Shown piece by piece: positions 8,598-17,315 of a stretch of 64,000 nucleotides of DNA (position 1 is its first letter; each line of letters starts with the position of its first letter). Origin of the DNA: an uncultured Bacteroidales bacterium (GTDB taxonomy: Bacteria; Bacteroidota; Bacteroidia; Bacteroidales; WCHB1-69); contig CAMKLG010000005.1 in NCBI GenBank assembly GCA_946413585.1, positions 18,272 through 82,271 of the forward strand. Reading direction: 5' to 3'. The translations under genes were made by a program, and so were the position numbers. The notes below the pieces were generated by a model. That model did not search any database and was not told where the DNA came from. It saw only the letters and a program-made list of their open reading frames with translations.

Positions 8598-9125
8598 ATG
8601 ATTGGCAGAATTATGAGAGTACTATTTGTTTTGTTAGTGATCGCCGTGATGGGCATGCTAGTTTGGGCTATTGGCAAAAAGAATGAAAGTTTAGGAGGTT
8701 GTTCTTTCGTGCTGTGTATTCTTCTGCTGATATTCGGCTCTATAATGCTCAGTTCTGTTAAAGGAGAAGGCCTTTTCTATGACCAAGGTGAAACCATATA
8801 TAAGGCCTCTCTGCTTCCTGTACATCCCCCCAATGATAGTGTCTATCTCGAAGTTCGGCATAATTCTTATGGAGGTGAAACTTTCTGTTTCAGAAACACA
8901 GAGGAGAATTTTGTGGTCAAAGAGTGGTACCAGTGTCAGGTGAATTACCATGATGATGAGTTTGAACCATATTGCGAATGTGTCTCCACAAAACCAAAGA
9001 CATGGTCGAAATATATCTTCAAACCCGATCACAAACGTATGCAGCCTCATTATATCCTGCATGTGCATTCTCGCCATGTAAATGATATACCATGTAAAGA
9101 TTACTCTTGGGATGTGCCTTATTGA
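8598..9125 (+). CDS. Membrane-anchored protein, unknown
   Basis: A 175-residue protein with two N-terminal hydrophobic segments (~5-22 and ~33-50) followed by a soluble domain of about 120 residues rich in Tyr, His and Cys (for example CQVNYHDDEFEPYCEC). No family is recognised. The ATG at 8598 lies 1 base after the preceding stop; an in-frame ATG at 8613 gives an almost identical protein and cannot be excluded. A longer reading frame starting at 8529 would overlap the preceding gene by 68 bases and is unlikely. The soluble domain probably faces the periplasm. Confidence 0.6.
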   Translation: MIGRIMRVLFVLLVIAVMGMLVWAIGKKNESLGGCSFVLCILLLIFGSIMLSSVKGEGLFYDQGETIYKASLLPVHPPNDSVYLEVRHNSYGGETFCFRNTEENFVVKEWYQCQVNYHDDEFEPYCECVSTKPKTWSKYIFKPDHKRMQPHYILHVHSRHVNDIPCKDYSWDVPY

Positions 9126-9148
9126 TTGTTCTATGAAATTTTAGAAAT

Positions 9149-9901
9149 ATGAAACCGAATAACATCAAACTGATTATCGTGCCCGACATTCATGGGCGCA
9201 CTTTTTGGGAAGACGTTTTCAAATTTGATACCGAAATCGTTTTCTTGGGTGATTACCTGGATCCATATCCTTATGAGGAAATCTATCCTTGGGATGCACT
9301 GGATAATTTCACTCACATATTGTCTTTCGCGAAAGGGAATCCGAGAGTTCACCTTTTGATCGGGAATCACGATCTCGCCTATGTCAAAGATCCCAAAATG
9401 TGTCAAAATCGCATAGACAGGGCGAATTACGACGAGATACACAAGTTGTTTATTGGCAATGAGGGCTTGTTTTCTTTGGCATACGAATGCACCATCAATG
9501 GGAAACACTTCTTTCTTTCACATGCAGGTATAACACCAGGCTGGCATAAAGCGCATTCAAATATATTCAAAAGATCTTTTTCTGAATCATTGAATGCGGA
9601 TTACATTAACCAATTGTATCTTGACGGCTCGTTGAATGGCATCTTGGGAGAGGTGGGCTACCAAAGGTATGGCTCCAATAAACATGGTAGTATTGTATGG
9701 GCAGACATCTATGAGCACGAGGAAGCCCACCAGGATTGCCAGACAGATACCATTCAAATTGTGGGACATACCCAACGGGTAGAATCCCCTTTGTGGATAG
9801 AACGGCCTAATTTTGTCTATGATGTGGATATCCGGCAGTGCGTGTATCTTGACACAGAGGGAAATATATGCTTGCTTGACACGGGAGAAAATATAGGATA
9901 A
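9149..9901 (+). CDS. PPP-type metallophosphatase
   Basis: This is a 250-residue calcineurin-like phosphoesterase of the PPP (Ser/Thr phosphatase or ApaH-like) type. All metal-binding motifs are present: Asp13-x-His15-Gly (PDIHGR), Gly34-Asp35 (FLGDYLD), Gly72-Asn-His-Asp75, His125 (LSHAG) and Gly206-His207 (VGHTQ). It has no signal peptide and should act in the cytoplasm. It lies 23 bases after the last membrane-protein gene of the kinase-like/AAA+ cluster and is probably its final member. PPP enzymes act on phosphoproteins or on dinucleoside polyphosphates, so pairing it with a kinase-like protein is suggestive, but the substrate is unknown. A general Ap4A-hydrolase role is the alternative. 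Confidence 0.8.
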   Translation: MKPNNIKLIIVPDIHGRTFWEDVFKFDTEIVFLGDYLDPYPYEEIYPWDALDNFTHILSFAKGNPRVHLLIGNHDLAYVKDPKMCQNRIDRANYDEIHKLFIGNEGLFSLAYECTINGKHFFLSHAGITPGWHKAHSNIFKRSFSESLNADYINQLYLDGSLNGILGEVGYQRYGSNKHGSIVWADIYEHEEAHQDCQTDTIQIVGHTQRVESPLWIERPNFVYDVDIRQCVYLDTEGNICLLDTGENIG

Positions 9902-10216
9902 TCAATTGCAGGGCGTGATCAGAAACTTCATCTTGGTCACTCCCCGCCTCCCCACCAACTGCTAACTGCTAATTTGACAAGTTTTTCTTCCAAAATTCCA
10001 CCCAGCACCCACGACACGCGCGTGCCATTTCCTTCGCGCATTTTTTACACTTTGTCATTTTAACCTCGAAACCTGCCACATTTACCTCGAAAAATGTCAT
10101 TTTTATATATTTGATTTTTAGTAAGTTAAACTGATTTTTGCCGTTGATTTTCTTGAAAGGATTTTGTATGTTTGCTGCCTGAAATTTAATGTTTTTATCG
10201 TTTAAATTAAACTGTT
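9902..10216 (+). other. Intergenic region, 315 bases
   Basis: I see no gene here. It contains a short heptamer-type repeat (about 2.4 copies of CTAACTG at 9956-9972), a GC-rich ACGCGCGT palindrome near 10016, and two copies of ACCTCGAAA about 26 bases apart near 10061 and 10088. The last ~60 bases carry the promoter of the ORF6N gene. No convincing T-tailed terminator follows the phosphatase gene. Confidence 0.6.
10167..10174 (+). promoter_or_regulatory. -7 element for the ORF6N gene
   Basis: TATGTTTG matches TAnnTTTG and lies 42 bases before the ATG at 10217. A possible -33 TTG at 10144-10146 is 20 bases upstream. It separates the ORF6N gene from the phosphatase transcript. Confidence 0.55.
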
Positions 10217-10825
10217 ATGACGAATATTATGGATGTAGAAGACAAGATGATCACTCTGAGAAACCAGCAGGTGATTCTGGACTCTGATGTAGCGAATCTC
10301 TATGACGTGGAGACTCGTGATATAAACAAAGCGGTTAAAAACAACCCGAGGAAGTTTCCCGAAGGTTACATTATCGAACTAAATGCCTCTGAGAAACGTG
10401 AACTGGTGGAAAATTTCCACCGGTTCAATCGACAGAAACACTCCACCACCAATCCTAAAGCTTTCACCGAGAAAGGTCTCTATATGTTGGCCACAATCCT
10501 GAAAGGACCCAAAGCAGAGGAAACTACCATTGCCATCGTGGAAGCATACGCGAAACTGCGTGAACTCGCTCAGGTGATATCCGAAGTATCGCAACACGAA
10601 GACGACAAAGCGGTACAGCAATCGCTGCTGCAGCGTGGCGGACAGCTAGCGGCGGAGCTGCTGACAGACAATCTGCCAATCCAAAGCAGCGAGACCTCCG
10701 TGGAGCTGAACCTTGCTATGTTCAAGCTCAAGCACACTGTAAAGCGGGAAAAAGACGATGAAATTGTTCAACTGAAACAGGAACTGGCGGAACTGAAACG
10801 AATGGTGCGTCCAGACGCTCCATAA
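10217..10825 (+). CDS. ORF6N domain DNA-binding protein
   Basis: A 202-residue protein whose first ~90 residues match the ORF6N domain (IxxRNQQVILDSDVANLYDVETRDINKAV-type start, then NPRKFPEGY and FTEKGLYMLATIL). ORF6N is related to phage KilA-N/antirepressor domains, but chromosomal stand-alone copies are frequent in Bacteroidota. The remaining ~100 residues are helical and end in a coiled coil (VQLKQELAELKRM) suitable for dimerisation. It is probably a DNA-binding regulator with unknown targets. No other phage gene lies nearby, so a mobile origin is not supported by context. An in-frame ATG at 10229 is an alternative start. Confidence 0.8.
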   Translation: MTNIMDVEDKMITLRNQQVILDSDVANLYDVETRDINKAVKNNPRKFPEGYIIELNASEKRELVENFHRFNRQKHSTTNPKAFTEKGLYMLATILKGPKAEETTIAIVEAYAKLRELAQVISEVSQHEDDKAVQQSLLQRGGQLAAELLTDNLPIQSSETSVELNLAMFKLKHTVKREKDDEIVQLKQELAELKRMVRPDAP

Positions 10826-10975
10826 TCTGTGTCATCCGTGCAATCTGTGCGCCCTAAAACCAAAAATTCGCCGCAGGCGAACCCCGAATCCCACAAAACA
10901 TTCGCAATTGACCGTTTACCACCGTTTCATCCGCTTGGAAGCGGATGCTCCTACGTATTCATCCCTATCCGCACA

Positions 10976-11010
10976 TCAACTGCTAACTACTAACTACTAA
11001 CTGCTAACTA
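10976..11010. repeat. Heptanucleotide array (CTAACTR), 5 units
   Basis: Five phase-locked 7-bp units of the CTAACTA/CTAACTG type. The last unit contains the stop codon (11008-11010, minus strand) of the helicase-nuclease gene. Confidence 0.85.
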
Positions 11011-14000
11011 GCATTTTTCCCCTTCAATATACAGAATCTCCGTCCGCACGTCCTTGTACCCCATTTTCTGCATATACGATTGATATTCAGCTAACTGCGC
11101 TTCGTATTTGGCTTGGTATTCCTTGCCGGTTTTGTAGTCAATGATCATCACGTGGTCTGGTTTGAAAACGATGCGGTCTGGACGCTTCAATTCGCCGCTT
11201 TCCGTGATGATAGAGATTTCATTTAAGACCTTATCTTCTTCATTTACATAGAAATAGGGTCTTAAATGATGGTCTTCGGCAATCCGTTTGAAAAGTTGTC
11301 GCAGCCGCTCCCGAATGTTTTCTGGTTCTGATTCCAAAAGGGTGTCGATTTCCCCTTCAGTGGAAGGGAAAGAGGTCAATTTCTGCAAACATTGGTGTAT
11401 GCGATTTCCTGTCTCCACGGATTCGGAGATGCTTTCAGAACGAATGACCTTCATAATGTTATTGTTGAAAAAGGTCATATCGGAGCAGGAAACGTGAAAG
11501 TTCGTATCCTTTTTCGCTGTTTTTTCTTCTTCCTTTGGGTTTTGCCACTCCTTTTCCCCAAAATGGTAGATACCATCATCACTATCGCCTAAATACTGCT
11601 GCAGTTGGGAACGAACATCTGCTTTGCTTTGTGATTGATTCTTCGGGAATTCGGTCAGGATGTACAACATGTCGCGGGCACGAGTGAAATCCACATACCA
11701 CAAATTCAGCACGTCAAGCAATCTTTTGTCCTCTTCTTCTTCGAATTCTGACTCGAAATCGGAATATTTAAGGCTTTTCTCGTGTGATACGTAACAATAT
11801 TGTCCGCTTTCGGTGTCTTGTACCCAATAGGAGGTCGGTTGTGCATTGACTGCGTTGCACCACGTGATAACCACTGGAAACTCTAATCCCTTGGAGGTGT
11901 GGATGGTCATCAGTCGCACGGCATCTGTAGTTCCTGACAGGGAGAGTCGTGGGATAGTGTCGCCCGACGAATGAAGATCATTCCACCAATCGAGGAAACC
12001 CGAGATGGAAGCTGCCTGTGTTTGGGCATATTCGTTCACCAAGTCGAGCAAATCGGCTATGAAAGGGTCTGTCTCTCGCTGAAAGTTGTAAAAACGAATG
12101 ATTTCTTTTACCGTCAAGAGGAACGGATCCTTTGTCCACTGAGTGAGGATATGGCGGAAGTTGGTCAGCTGAAATTCTGTTTCTACCAAGTCATAGAAGT
12201 TTTGGTCAGCGGTTTTTTCCAAAATGCGATGCCAAGGTTGGTTGAACTTTTGGGCAAGATATTGCAGAATCAGCGATTGCGACAGTTTATCTGTAGGGTT
12301 GATAAGTATTTGTAAAGTGCTGATTACCAATCCAACATTTGCATTGTCGCAAAGCTGTAAAGAATCGGAGGTGACCACGGGAATGCCGGCAGCCATCAGT
12401 CGTTGAGCGAATGTGTTGCACTTGGCGCGCCCGCGAAGCAGCACCGCCATGTCGCCGTATCCATACCCACGTTTTTTGGCATCCATGACCGCATAGATGA
12501 GATCGGCCTCCTCGGGACGCAACGCCAAATAGACGTTCTGGTAGTAATCCGCAGGGCAATTTGGCCAAACTTTGCGCAGATCCTTAAACGGCTTTTCCGA
12601 TTGGCTAGTGTAAATCTGAACCAAACCGCCCTCCTTATCCGTTGTCGTTTTTTGTGCCACATCGATGTAATAGTCTGATTTTCCAAGCTGTTGGGCGTAA
12701 AATTCGAAGAACTGATTGTTGAAGGTGACGATGGCCTCGCGAGACCGGTAATTGGTATCCAACCGCTCCGCGTGAAACGGTTGTTCGTTGGAAAGCAATT
12801 GGGCGATATCTTGCTCTGAAGCAGTGCTTTTCAATCGATTTTCATCCATCAGATGGTAAAAAAGATTGACATCGCCGTTGCGGAAACGGTAAATCGACTG
12901 TTTGACATCTCCAAAGAGTGTGATATTCCCATTTTCTTCACCTAATGCATTGATTAACATTGGCTTAAGGTCTTGCCACTGCATTAGGGAGGTGTCCTGA
13001 AACTCATCGATGAAGAAGGTTCGGTAGAAACTCAGCTTCTCAAACAGCGGTTCTCCCTGCGTGTAGGAATGGATTTCATCGTTTACTAATGGATTGCTTT
13101 CTGACAGGAAGAAAGAATCCGTTTGTTCTTTAATGGTTTCGATGTGGTGTGTTAAATTATTGAGTACCAGTAAGTAATTAGCACTTTTGGCCAATGCGCG
13201 GCAGGAATAGTACGTTTTGGCCATGGGCAGTACAATTGCCTGCATTTGTTGGAAGATTTCCTCAATTTGAGCGATATAATGCTCACGACTTATTTCCGAA
13301 GAATCGTTTTTGCTCTTTCCTGCCTTGAAAATTTTGTCGTGGTTCATGCCCTTGACAAAACGACTCTCTTCTATCCCTTTGGTGGTGTCAAAAGGATCGT
13401 TGACGATATTTTGGAACCATTTGTCCCATTTCATCGTCTGATTGGTCGAAATACCCGCGGATTCAGCTGATTCAAAGACTTTTAACGCTTGTGTGCAAAG
13501 CGGCTGTAGCTGCTTTGCGCAAGCATTTTCAATGACGTGGTATTTTTTCTTCCAATTGGTTACAATCTGCATTAAATCAGATGTTTCCAATATGTTTTTA
13601 ACGAAAGGATGGCTCTTTTCCGTGTCTTTGTATAGGATATTCAGACTGTTGGTGAGAAAATGCTGGATGTTGGCACTGCCTTTGTCTTCCAACTGCCGAC
13701 TCAATTCCTGCACTACCACTTCAAATTGCTGGCTATTTTGCGATAAGTCGCAGATATACTGCTCGATAGCCATACGGAAGAAATCCGTTAAGTGGATTTG
13801 TACCGCGTAGTTCATGCTGAGGTTCAGGTAGAGGGCGGAAGAGCGGATAAGCCGTTGGATGAAACTGTCGATAGTGGTGATGCTGAATCTCGCATAATCG
13901 TATAAAACACTATGCAACAGTGCTTTGGAAGTCCTATTAAAGAATAAGAAAGCGTCTTCGGGAGAAAGCGTATAGTTTTCCCCGAAGACTTTCTTGCTTA

Positions 14001-14280
14001 AGTTCTGTAAGTCGTTCTCCGCGATGTCAGTATGCGCTTTGGCAAAAGCCAGCTTGTTAAGTTGTTTTACCACACGCTCTTTCATTTCTGCACCAGCGTT
14101 ATTGGTAAAAGTGATGGCCAAAATATGTTGATAATCAGTACAATGTTCGCACTGATAATCATTCTTGTCCTTCAGTTTCAGAAAGTTGTGCAGATGTCTT
14201 CTGAAGCAAGCGGCAAGGTAGTCAAGGACCAGATTGTAGGTTTTGCCAGAGCCGGCAGATGCGGAATAGACCTTGAACAT
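11008..14280 (-). CDS. AddA/RecB-like UvrD-family helicase-nuclease
   Basis: A 1090-residue superfamily 1A helicase with a C-terminal PD-(D/E)xK nuclease, the layout of AddA/RecB, used in double-strand-break end processing. Walker A is SAGSGKT at residues 8-14. Downstream motifs include AITFTNNAGAEM (Ia), FFIDEFQDTS (II), LFGDVKQSIYRFR (III), NYRSR (IV) and LMTIHTSKGLEFPVV (V). The nuclease near the C-terminus shows GNRIHQCLQ, then RPDRIVF and MIIDYKTGK with its Asp and Lys. No AddB-like partner is encoded next to it. The start at 14280 gives a compact N-terminus that fits the family. No standard -7 element is obvious upstream, where a heptamer array and the purE stop codon lie. Confidence 0.88.
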   Translation of the reverse strand: MFKVYSASAGSGKTYNLVLDYLAACFRRHLHNFLKLKDKNDYQCEHCTDYQHILAITFTNNAGAEMKERVVKQLNKLAFAKAHTDIAENDLQNLSKKVFGENYTLSPEDAFLFFNRTSKALLHSVLYDYARFSITTIDSFIQRLIRSSALYLNLSMNYAVQIHLTDFFRMAIEQYICDLSQNSQQFEVVVQELSRQLEDKGSANIQHFLTNSLNILYKDTEKSHPFVKNILETSDLMQIVTNWKKKYHVIENACAKQLQPLCTQALKVFESAESAGISTNQTMKWDKWFQNIVNDPFDTTKGIEESRFVKGMNHDKIFKAGKSKNDSSEISREHYIAQIEEIFQQMQAIVLPMAKTYYSCRALAKSANYLLVLNNLTHHIETIKEQTDSFFLSESNPLVNDEIHSYTQGEPLFEKLSFYRTFFIDEFQDTSLMQWQDLKPMLINALGEENGNITLFGDVKQSIYRFRNGDVNLFYHLMDENRLKSTASEQDIAQLLSNEQPFHAERLDTNYRSREAIVTFNNQFFEFYAQQLGKSDYYIDVAQKTTTDKEGGLVQIYTSQSEKPFKDLRKVWPNCPADYYQNVYLALRPEEADLIYAVMDAKKRGYGYGDMAVLLRGRAKCNTFAQRLMAAGIPVVTSDSLQLCDNANVGLVISTLQILINPTDKLSQSLILQYLAQKFNQPWHRILEKTADQNFYDLVETEFQLTNFRHILTQWTKDPFLLTVKEIIRFYNFQRETDPFIADLLDLVNEYAQTQAASISGFLDWWNDLHSSGDTIPRLSLSGTTDAVRLMTIHTSKGLEFPVVITWCNAVNAQPTSYWVQDTESGQYCYVSHEKSLKYSDFESEFEEEEDKRLLDVLNLWYVDFTRARDMLYILTEFPKNQSQSKADVRSQLQQYLGDSDDGIYHFGEKEWQNPKEEEKTAKKDTNFHVSCSDMTFFNNNIMKVIRSESISESVETGNRIHQCLQKLTSFPSTEGEIDTLLESEPENIRERLRQLFKRIAEDHHLRPYFYVNEEDKVLNEISIITESGELKRPDRIVFKPDHVMIIDYKTGKEYQAKYEAQLAEYQSYMQKMGYKDVRTEILYIEGEKC

Positions 14281-14281
14281 G

Positions 14282-14337
14282 AATAGGGTTTAGGGTTTAG
14301 AGGTTAAGGTTTAGGGTTTAGAGGTTAGGGGTTAATT
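14282..14337. repeat. Heptanucleotide array (TTTAGGG-like), 8 units
   Basis: Eight consecutive 7-bp units (AATAGGG, TTTAGGG, TTTAGAG, GTTAAGG and variants) without a phase break. They fill the whole gap between the helicase-nuclease start and purE. The purE stop codon lies in the last unit. Confidence 0.85.
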
Positions 14338-14838
14338 TGTTTTGAATGAGTAGGAGATTTGGGCGAGGTCGTTGTTGGCTTTCACGATTTTCTGTTTCAG
14401 TGACAGTTTGAAAGCCAGTACTTTATCTAGCATTTCAGGGTTGTTGACGCTGAGCATTTGCAGAGCGAGGATGGCGGCATTTTGTGCGCCGTTGATGGCG
14501 ACGGTGGCTACTGGGATTCCGGGAGGCATCTGTAGCATGGCAAGTGCGGCGTCCATGCCTTCGAGGGACGATTTGATGGGTACGCCGATGACGGGTAGGG
14601 GAGTCATGGCGGCGATGACACCCGGCAGATGGGCGGCCATGCCTGCTCCTGCGATGATCACCTTAACGCCCCGCAGGTGCGCGTTTTTCGCATACTCTGC
14701 CACCTCATCGGGGGTGCGGTGTGCTGACAATGCCTGCACTTCGAACGGAATCTCTTGACTGTCTAAGAATTTGAACGCAGCTTCCATCACCGGAAGGTCC
14801 GATGTGCTGCCCATAATAATACTGACTAAAGGTTGCAT
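14332..14838 (-). CDS. purE: N5-carboxyaminoimidazole ribonucleotide mutase
   Basis: PurE converts N5-CAIR to CAIR in purine biosynthesis. The 168-residue length is normal for class I PurE. The active-site motifs are intact: MGSTSD near residue 10, SAHRTP near 39 with its catalytic His, and GMAAHLPGV near 70, followed by GVPIKSS and the ATVAINGAQNAA segment. It is transcribed away from the TonB receptor gene, and the two -7 elements lie about 22 bases apart. No purK is present in the window. The stop codon is embedded in a heptamer repeat array. Confidence 0.96.
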   Translation of the reverse strand: MQPLVSIIMGSTSDLPVMEAAFKFLDSQEIPFEVQALSAHRTPDEVAEYAKNAHLRGVKVIIAGAGMAAHLPGVIAAMTPLPVIGVPIKSSLEGMDAALAMLQMPPGIPVATVAINGAQNAAILALQMLSVNNPEMLDKVLAFKLSLKQKIVKANNDLAQISYSFKTN

Positions 14839-14863
14839 ATTTCTTCTATTTAATTTGAAAAGG

Positions 14864-14871
14864 CAAAAGTA
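14864..14871 (-). promoter_or_regulatory. -7 element for purE
   Basis: TACTTTTG on the minus strand lies 25 bases before the purE ATG. It forms a close divergent pair with the TonB receptor promoter. Confidence 0.65.
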
Positions 14872-14893
14872 CGTTTTTTTTTATTTATTTTTG

Positions 14894-14901
14894 TACCTTT
14901 G
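14894..14901 (+). promoter_or_regulatory. -7 element for the TonB receptor gene
   Basis: TACCTTTG matches the -7 consensus and lies 27 bases before the ATG at 14929. Confidence 0.65.
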
Positions 14902-14928
14902 CGCCCTCAAAAAATTTAACAGTTGAAG

Positions 14929-17214
14929 ATGACAAAAAGATATATTCTTTTGTGCCTTTTAAGCTTGATGAGTTTTTTTGCATTCTCGCAAAATTCTGTG
15001 TTAAAAGGTTTTACGTATGACGAAGCCACAGGCGAATCATTGCCTTATTGTACGATACAGTTAATGGGCACTTCTTACGGTGCGTTGTCAGATGTTACGG
15101 GCGCATTCCTAATTAACAAGATTCCGGCGGGAACTTATACCGTGAAAGTTTCGCTATTGGGATATGTGGACTTGTTGGATACGATAGAATTTGCGTCCAA
15201 TTCCACTATTACAAAGCGTTTCAGTATTTCACCTAATTCCCAAACACTTGATGCAGTGCAGATTATGGGTGAGAACACGAGAAAGGAACAGGAAACGCGC
15301 ACGGCAGTTATCAGTGTCACACCCAAGGACATGAGCAAGATGCCCGCTATTGGTGGTCAACCCGATTTTGCGCAATATCTGCAAGTGCTTCCGGGTATCA
15401 TCTCCACTGGCGACCAAGGCGGTCAGCTTTACGTGCGCGGCGGTACGCCCGTGCAGAATATGCTCTTGATGGACGGCGTCATTCTCTTCAGCCCTTTCCA
15501 TTCCATCGGTATTTTCTCTGTCTTCGACATGGATATTATGAGCAGTGCGGATGTCTATACCGGCGGTTTCGGGGCGGAATTCGGTGGCAGAATTTCCTCC
15601 GTGATGGACATTAAAACTCGCGATGGTAACAAAAAACGGTTATCCGGTAAGGTCGATTTGAGCAATATCGGGGCACAGTTGCTGCTCGAAGGCCCCTTGG
15701 TGAAACTTAAAGAAGATCGTAAGGCGGCATTGAGTTTCATTGTTTCTGGTAAAGGCTCTTTCCTCGAACAATCCTCGAAATTTTTCTATCCTTACGTCAA
15801 GGATAAAGATGGATTGCCCTACACTTTTTGGGATTTGTATGGTAAAATTACCCTTTCCACCAAGAACGGAACTAAGTGGAATCTCTTCGGATTTAACTAT
15901 ACGGATCGTGTAAATTACAGTTCTGTAGCAAAATATGGCTGGGACAACTGGGGTGTAGGTACAAACTTCCTCATTGTGCCGGGTAATGCTCCTACCACTA
16001 TTGAGGGTTCTTTGGCATATTCAAAGTATTCTTCTGAGTTACAAGATGTTAACTATGACCCGAAACGCAGCTCTATGGATGGTTTTACCTTCGACTTGGG
16101 CTTCAACTACTATTTGGGTAAGAGCCTGTTGAAGGTCGGTATTGATGTGGTGGGCTATAACACAAACTACGAGTATTACACCATATACCATTCTCAACGC
16201 ATAATTGAGGATCACACCACGGACATGTCCATTTTTGTCAAATATAAATATAATTTCCGCAATAAATTGTTGATTGAGCCTGGCTTTAGATTACAATATT
16301 ATTACTCTTTAGGCGAAGTTTCCCCAGAACCGCGATTGGCTATCAAGTATAATATTCTCAATAATTTACGATTGAAATTAGCGGCAGGTATGTATTCACA
16401 GAATTTGGTGTCTGTGACCTCCGACCAGGATGTGGTCAGTCTGTTCACGGGCTTTGTCTCCTCTCCGCTGGATCAGTCTTTGCTCCCTTCGACCATTATT
16501 GGTGAGGACAAGGAAATCAAGGGTCGTTTGCAAAAGTCGCAGCATGTCATTTTGGGTTTGGAATATGACCCGATTAGTCCGCTGAGCATTAATTTGGAAG
16601 CCTATTTTAAGAATTTTTCACAGTTAATATCTGTTAATCGCTATAAGATGTTGGATGAAGACAGTGAATTTATATGGGAGAAGGGTCGTGCATACGGTGG
16701 TGATATTTCTGTGAAATACGAGCAAAAAGGTGTTTACGTGTGGTTTGTCTATTCTTTGGGTTGGGTGCAGCGTTATGATGGTAAGATTACGTATTCCCCG
16801 CATTTTGACCGTCGCCACAACATTAACTTGGTAGCATCTTATTCGTTCGGCAAACGCCGTTCATGGGAGATTAACTGTCGTTGGAATTTCGGTACTGGCT
16901 TCCCGTTCACACAGACACAAGCCTACTATCCACATTACGACCCAACGAATATCAATGATAACTATGTGGCTAATAATGAGGATGTTTACTTCCTGCTTGC
17001 TGAATTCAATGGGTCACGTTTGCCGAACTATCACCGCCTAGACCTCGGTGTGAAGAAGAAATTCTTCCTCGGACCGCGCCACACCCTCGAAGCAAGTCTC
17101 TCTATGACGAACGTCTATAATTACCAAAACGTCTTCTATGTTAACCGCACCACGAACGACATCATCTACCAATTGCCGTTCTTGTATTATTTCGGGGTGA
17201 CGTGGAGGTTCTAA
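14929..17214 (+). CDS. TonB-dependent receptor with carboxypeptidase-like domain
   Basis: A 761-residue outer-membrane receptor for energy-dependent uptake of an unknown ligand. Residues 1-21 form a Sec signal ending FAFSQ. Residues ~22-105 are a carboxypeptidase-regulatory-like beta sandwich (LKGFTYDEATGESLPY), typical of Bacteroidota. The plug domain follows, with QLYVRGGTPVQNMLLMDGV near 170 and GGFGAEFGGRISSVMDI near 210. The rest is a beta barrel ending in an aromatic residue (WRF). It has no SusD partner beside it, so it is not part of a polysaccharide-utilisation pair. A TTG two codons upstream is in frame; the ATG is preferred. Confidence 0.9.
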   Translation: MTKRYILLCLLSLMSFFAFSQNSVLKGFTYDEATGESLPYCTIQLMGTSYGALSDVTGAFLINKIPAGTYTVKVSLLGYVDLLDTIEFASNSTITKRFSISPNSQTLDAVQIMGENTRKEQETRTAVISVTPKDMSKMPAIGGQPDFAQYLQVLPGIISTGDQGGQLYVRGGTPVQNMLLMDGVILFSPFHSIGIFSVFDMDIMSSADVYTGGFGAEFGGRISSVMDIKTRDGNKKRLSGKVDLSNIGAQLLLEGPLVKLKEDRKAALSFIVSGKGSFLEQSSKFFYPYVKDKDGLPYTFWDLYGKITLSTKNGTKWNLFGFNYTDRVNYSSVAKYGWDNWGVGTNFLIVPGNAPTTIEGSLAYSKYSSELQDVNYDPKRSSMDGFTFDLGFNYYLGKSLLKVGIDVVGYNTNYEYYTIYHSQRIIEDHTTDMSIFVKYKYNFRNKLLIEPGFRLQYYYSLGEVSPEPRLAIKYNILNNLRLKLAAGMYSQNLVSVTSDQDVVSLFTGFVSSPLDQSLLPSTIIGEDKEIKGRLQKSQHVILGLEYDPISPLSINLEAYFKNFSQLISVNRYKMLDEDSEFIWEKGRAYGGDISVKYEQKGVYVWFVYSLGWVQRYDGKITYSPHFDRRHNINLVASYSFGKRRSWEINCRWNFGTGFPFTQTQAYYPHYDPTNINDNYVANNEDVYFLLAEFNGSRLPNYHRLDLGVKKKFFLGPRHTLEASLSMTNVYNYQNVFYVNRTTNDIIYQLPFLYYFGVTWRF

Positions 17215-17315
17215 CTGTTAGCTTTTGGCTTTTGGACGTTTTCTGGCGATAAACTAATGCCTTGGAGCTTAGGGTTGGATGTTGACTTTGAAATATTCCC
17301 TATCCCCTATTGCCT

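Noticed and set aside
4024..9901. Defence island reading of the kinase-like cluster
   Set aside because: No nuclease, restriction, toxin or phage-sensing module was identified and no mobile-element genes flank it. Defence cannot be excluded, but signalling fits the visible domains equally well, so no defence label was given.
10217..10825. ORF6N gene as a prophage remnant
   Set aside because: No integrase, capsid, terminase, attachment repeat or tRNA junction is nearby; single ORF6N genes are common in Bacteroidota chromosomes.
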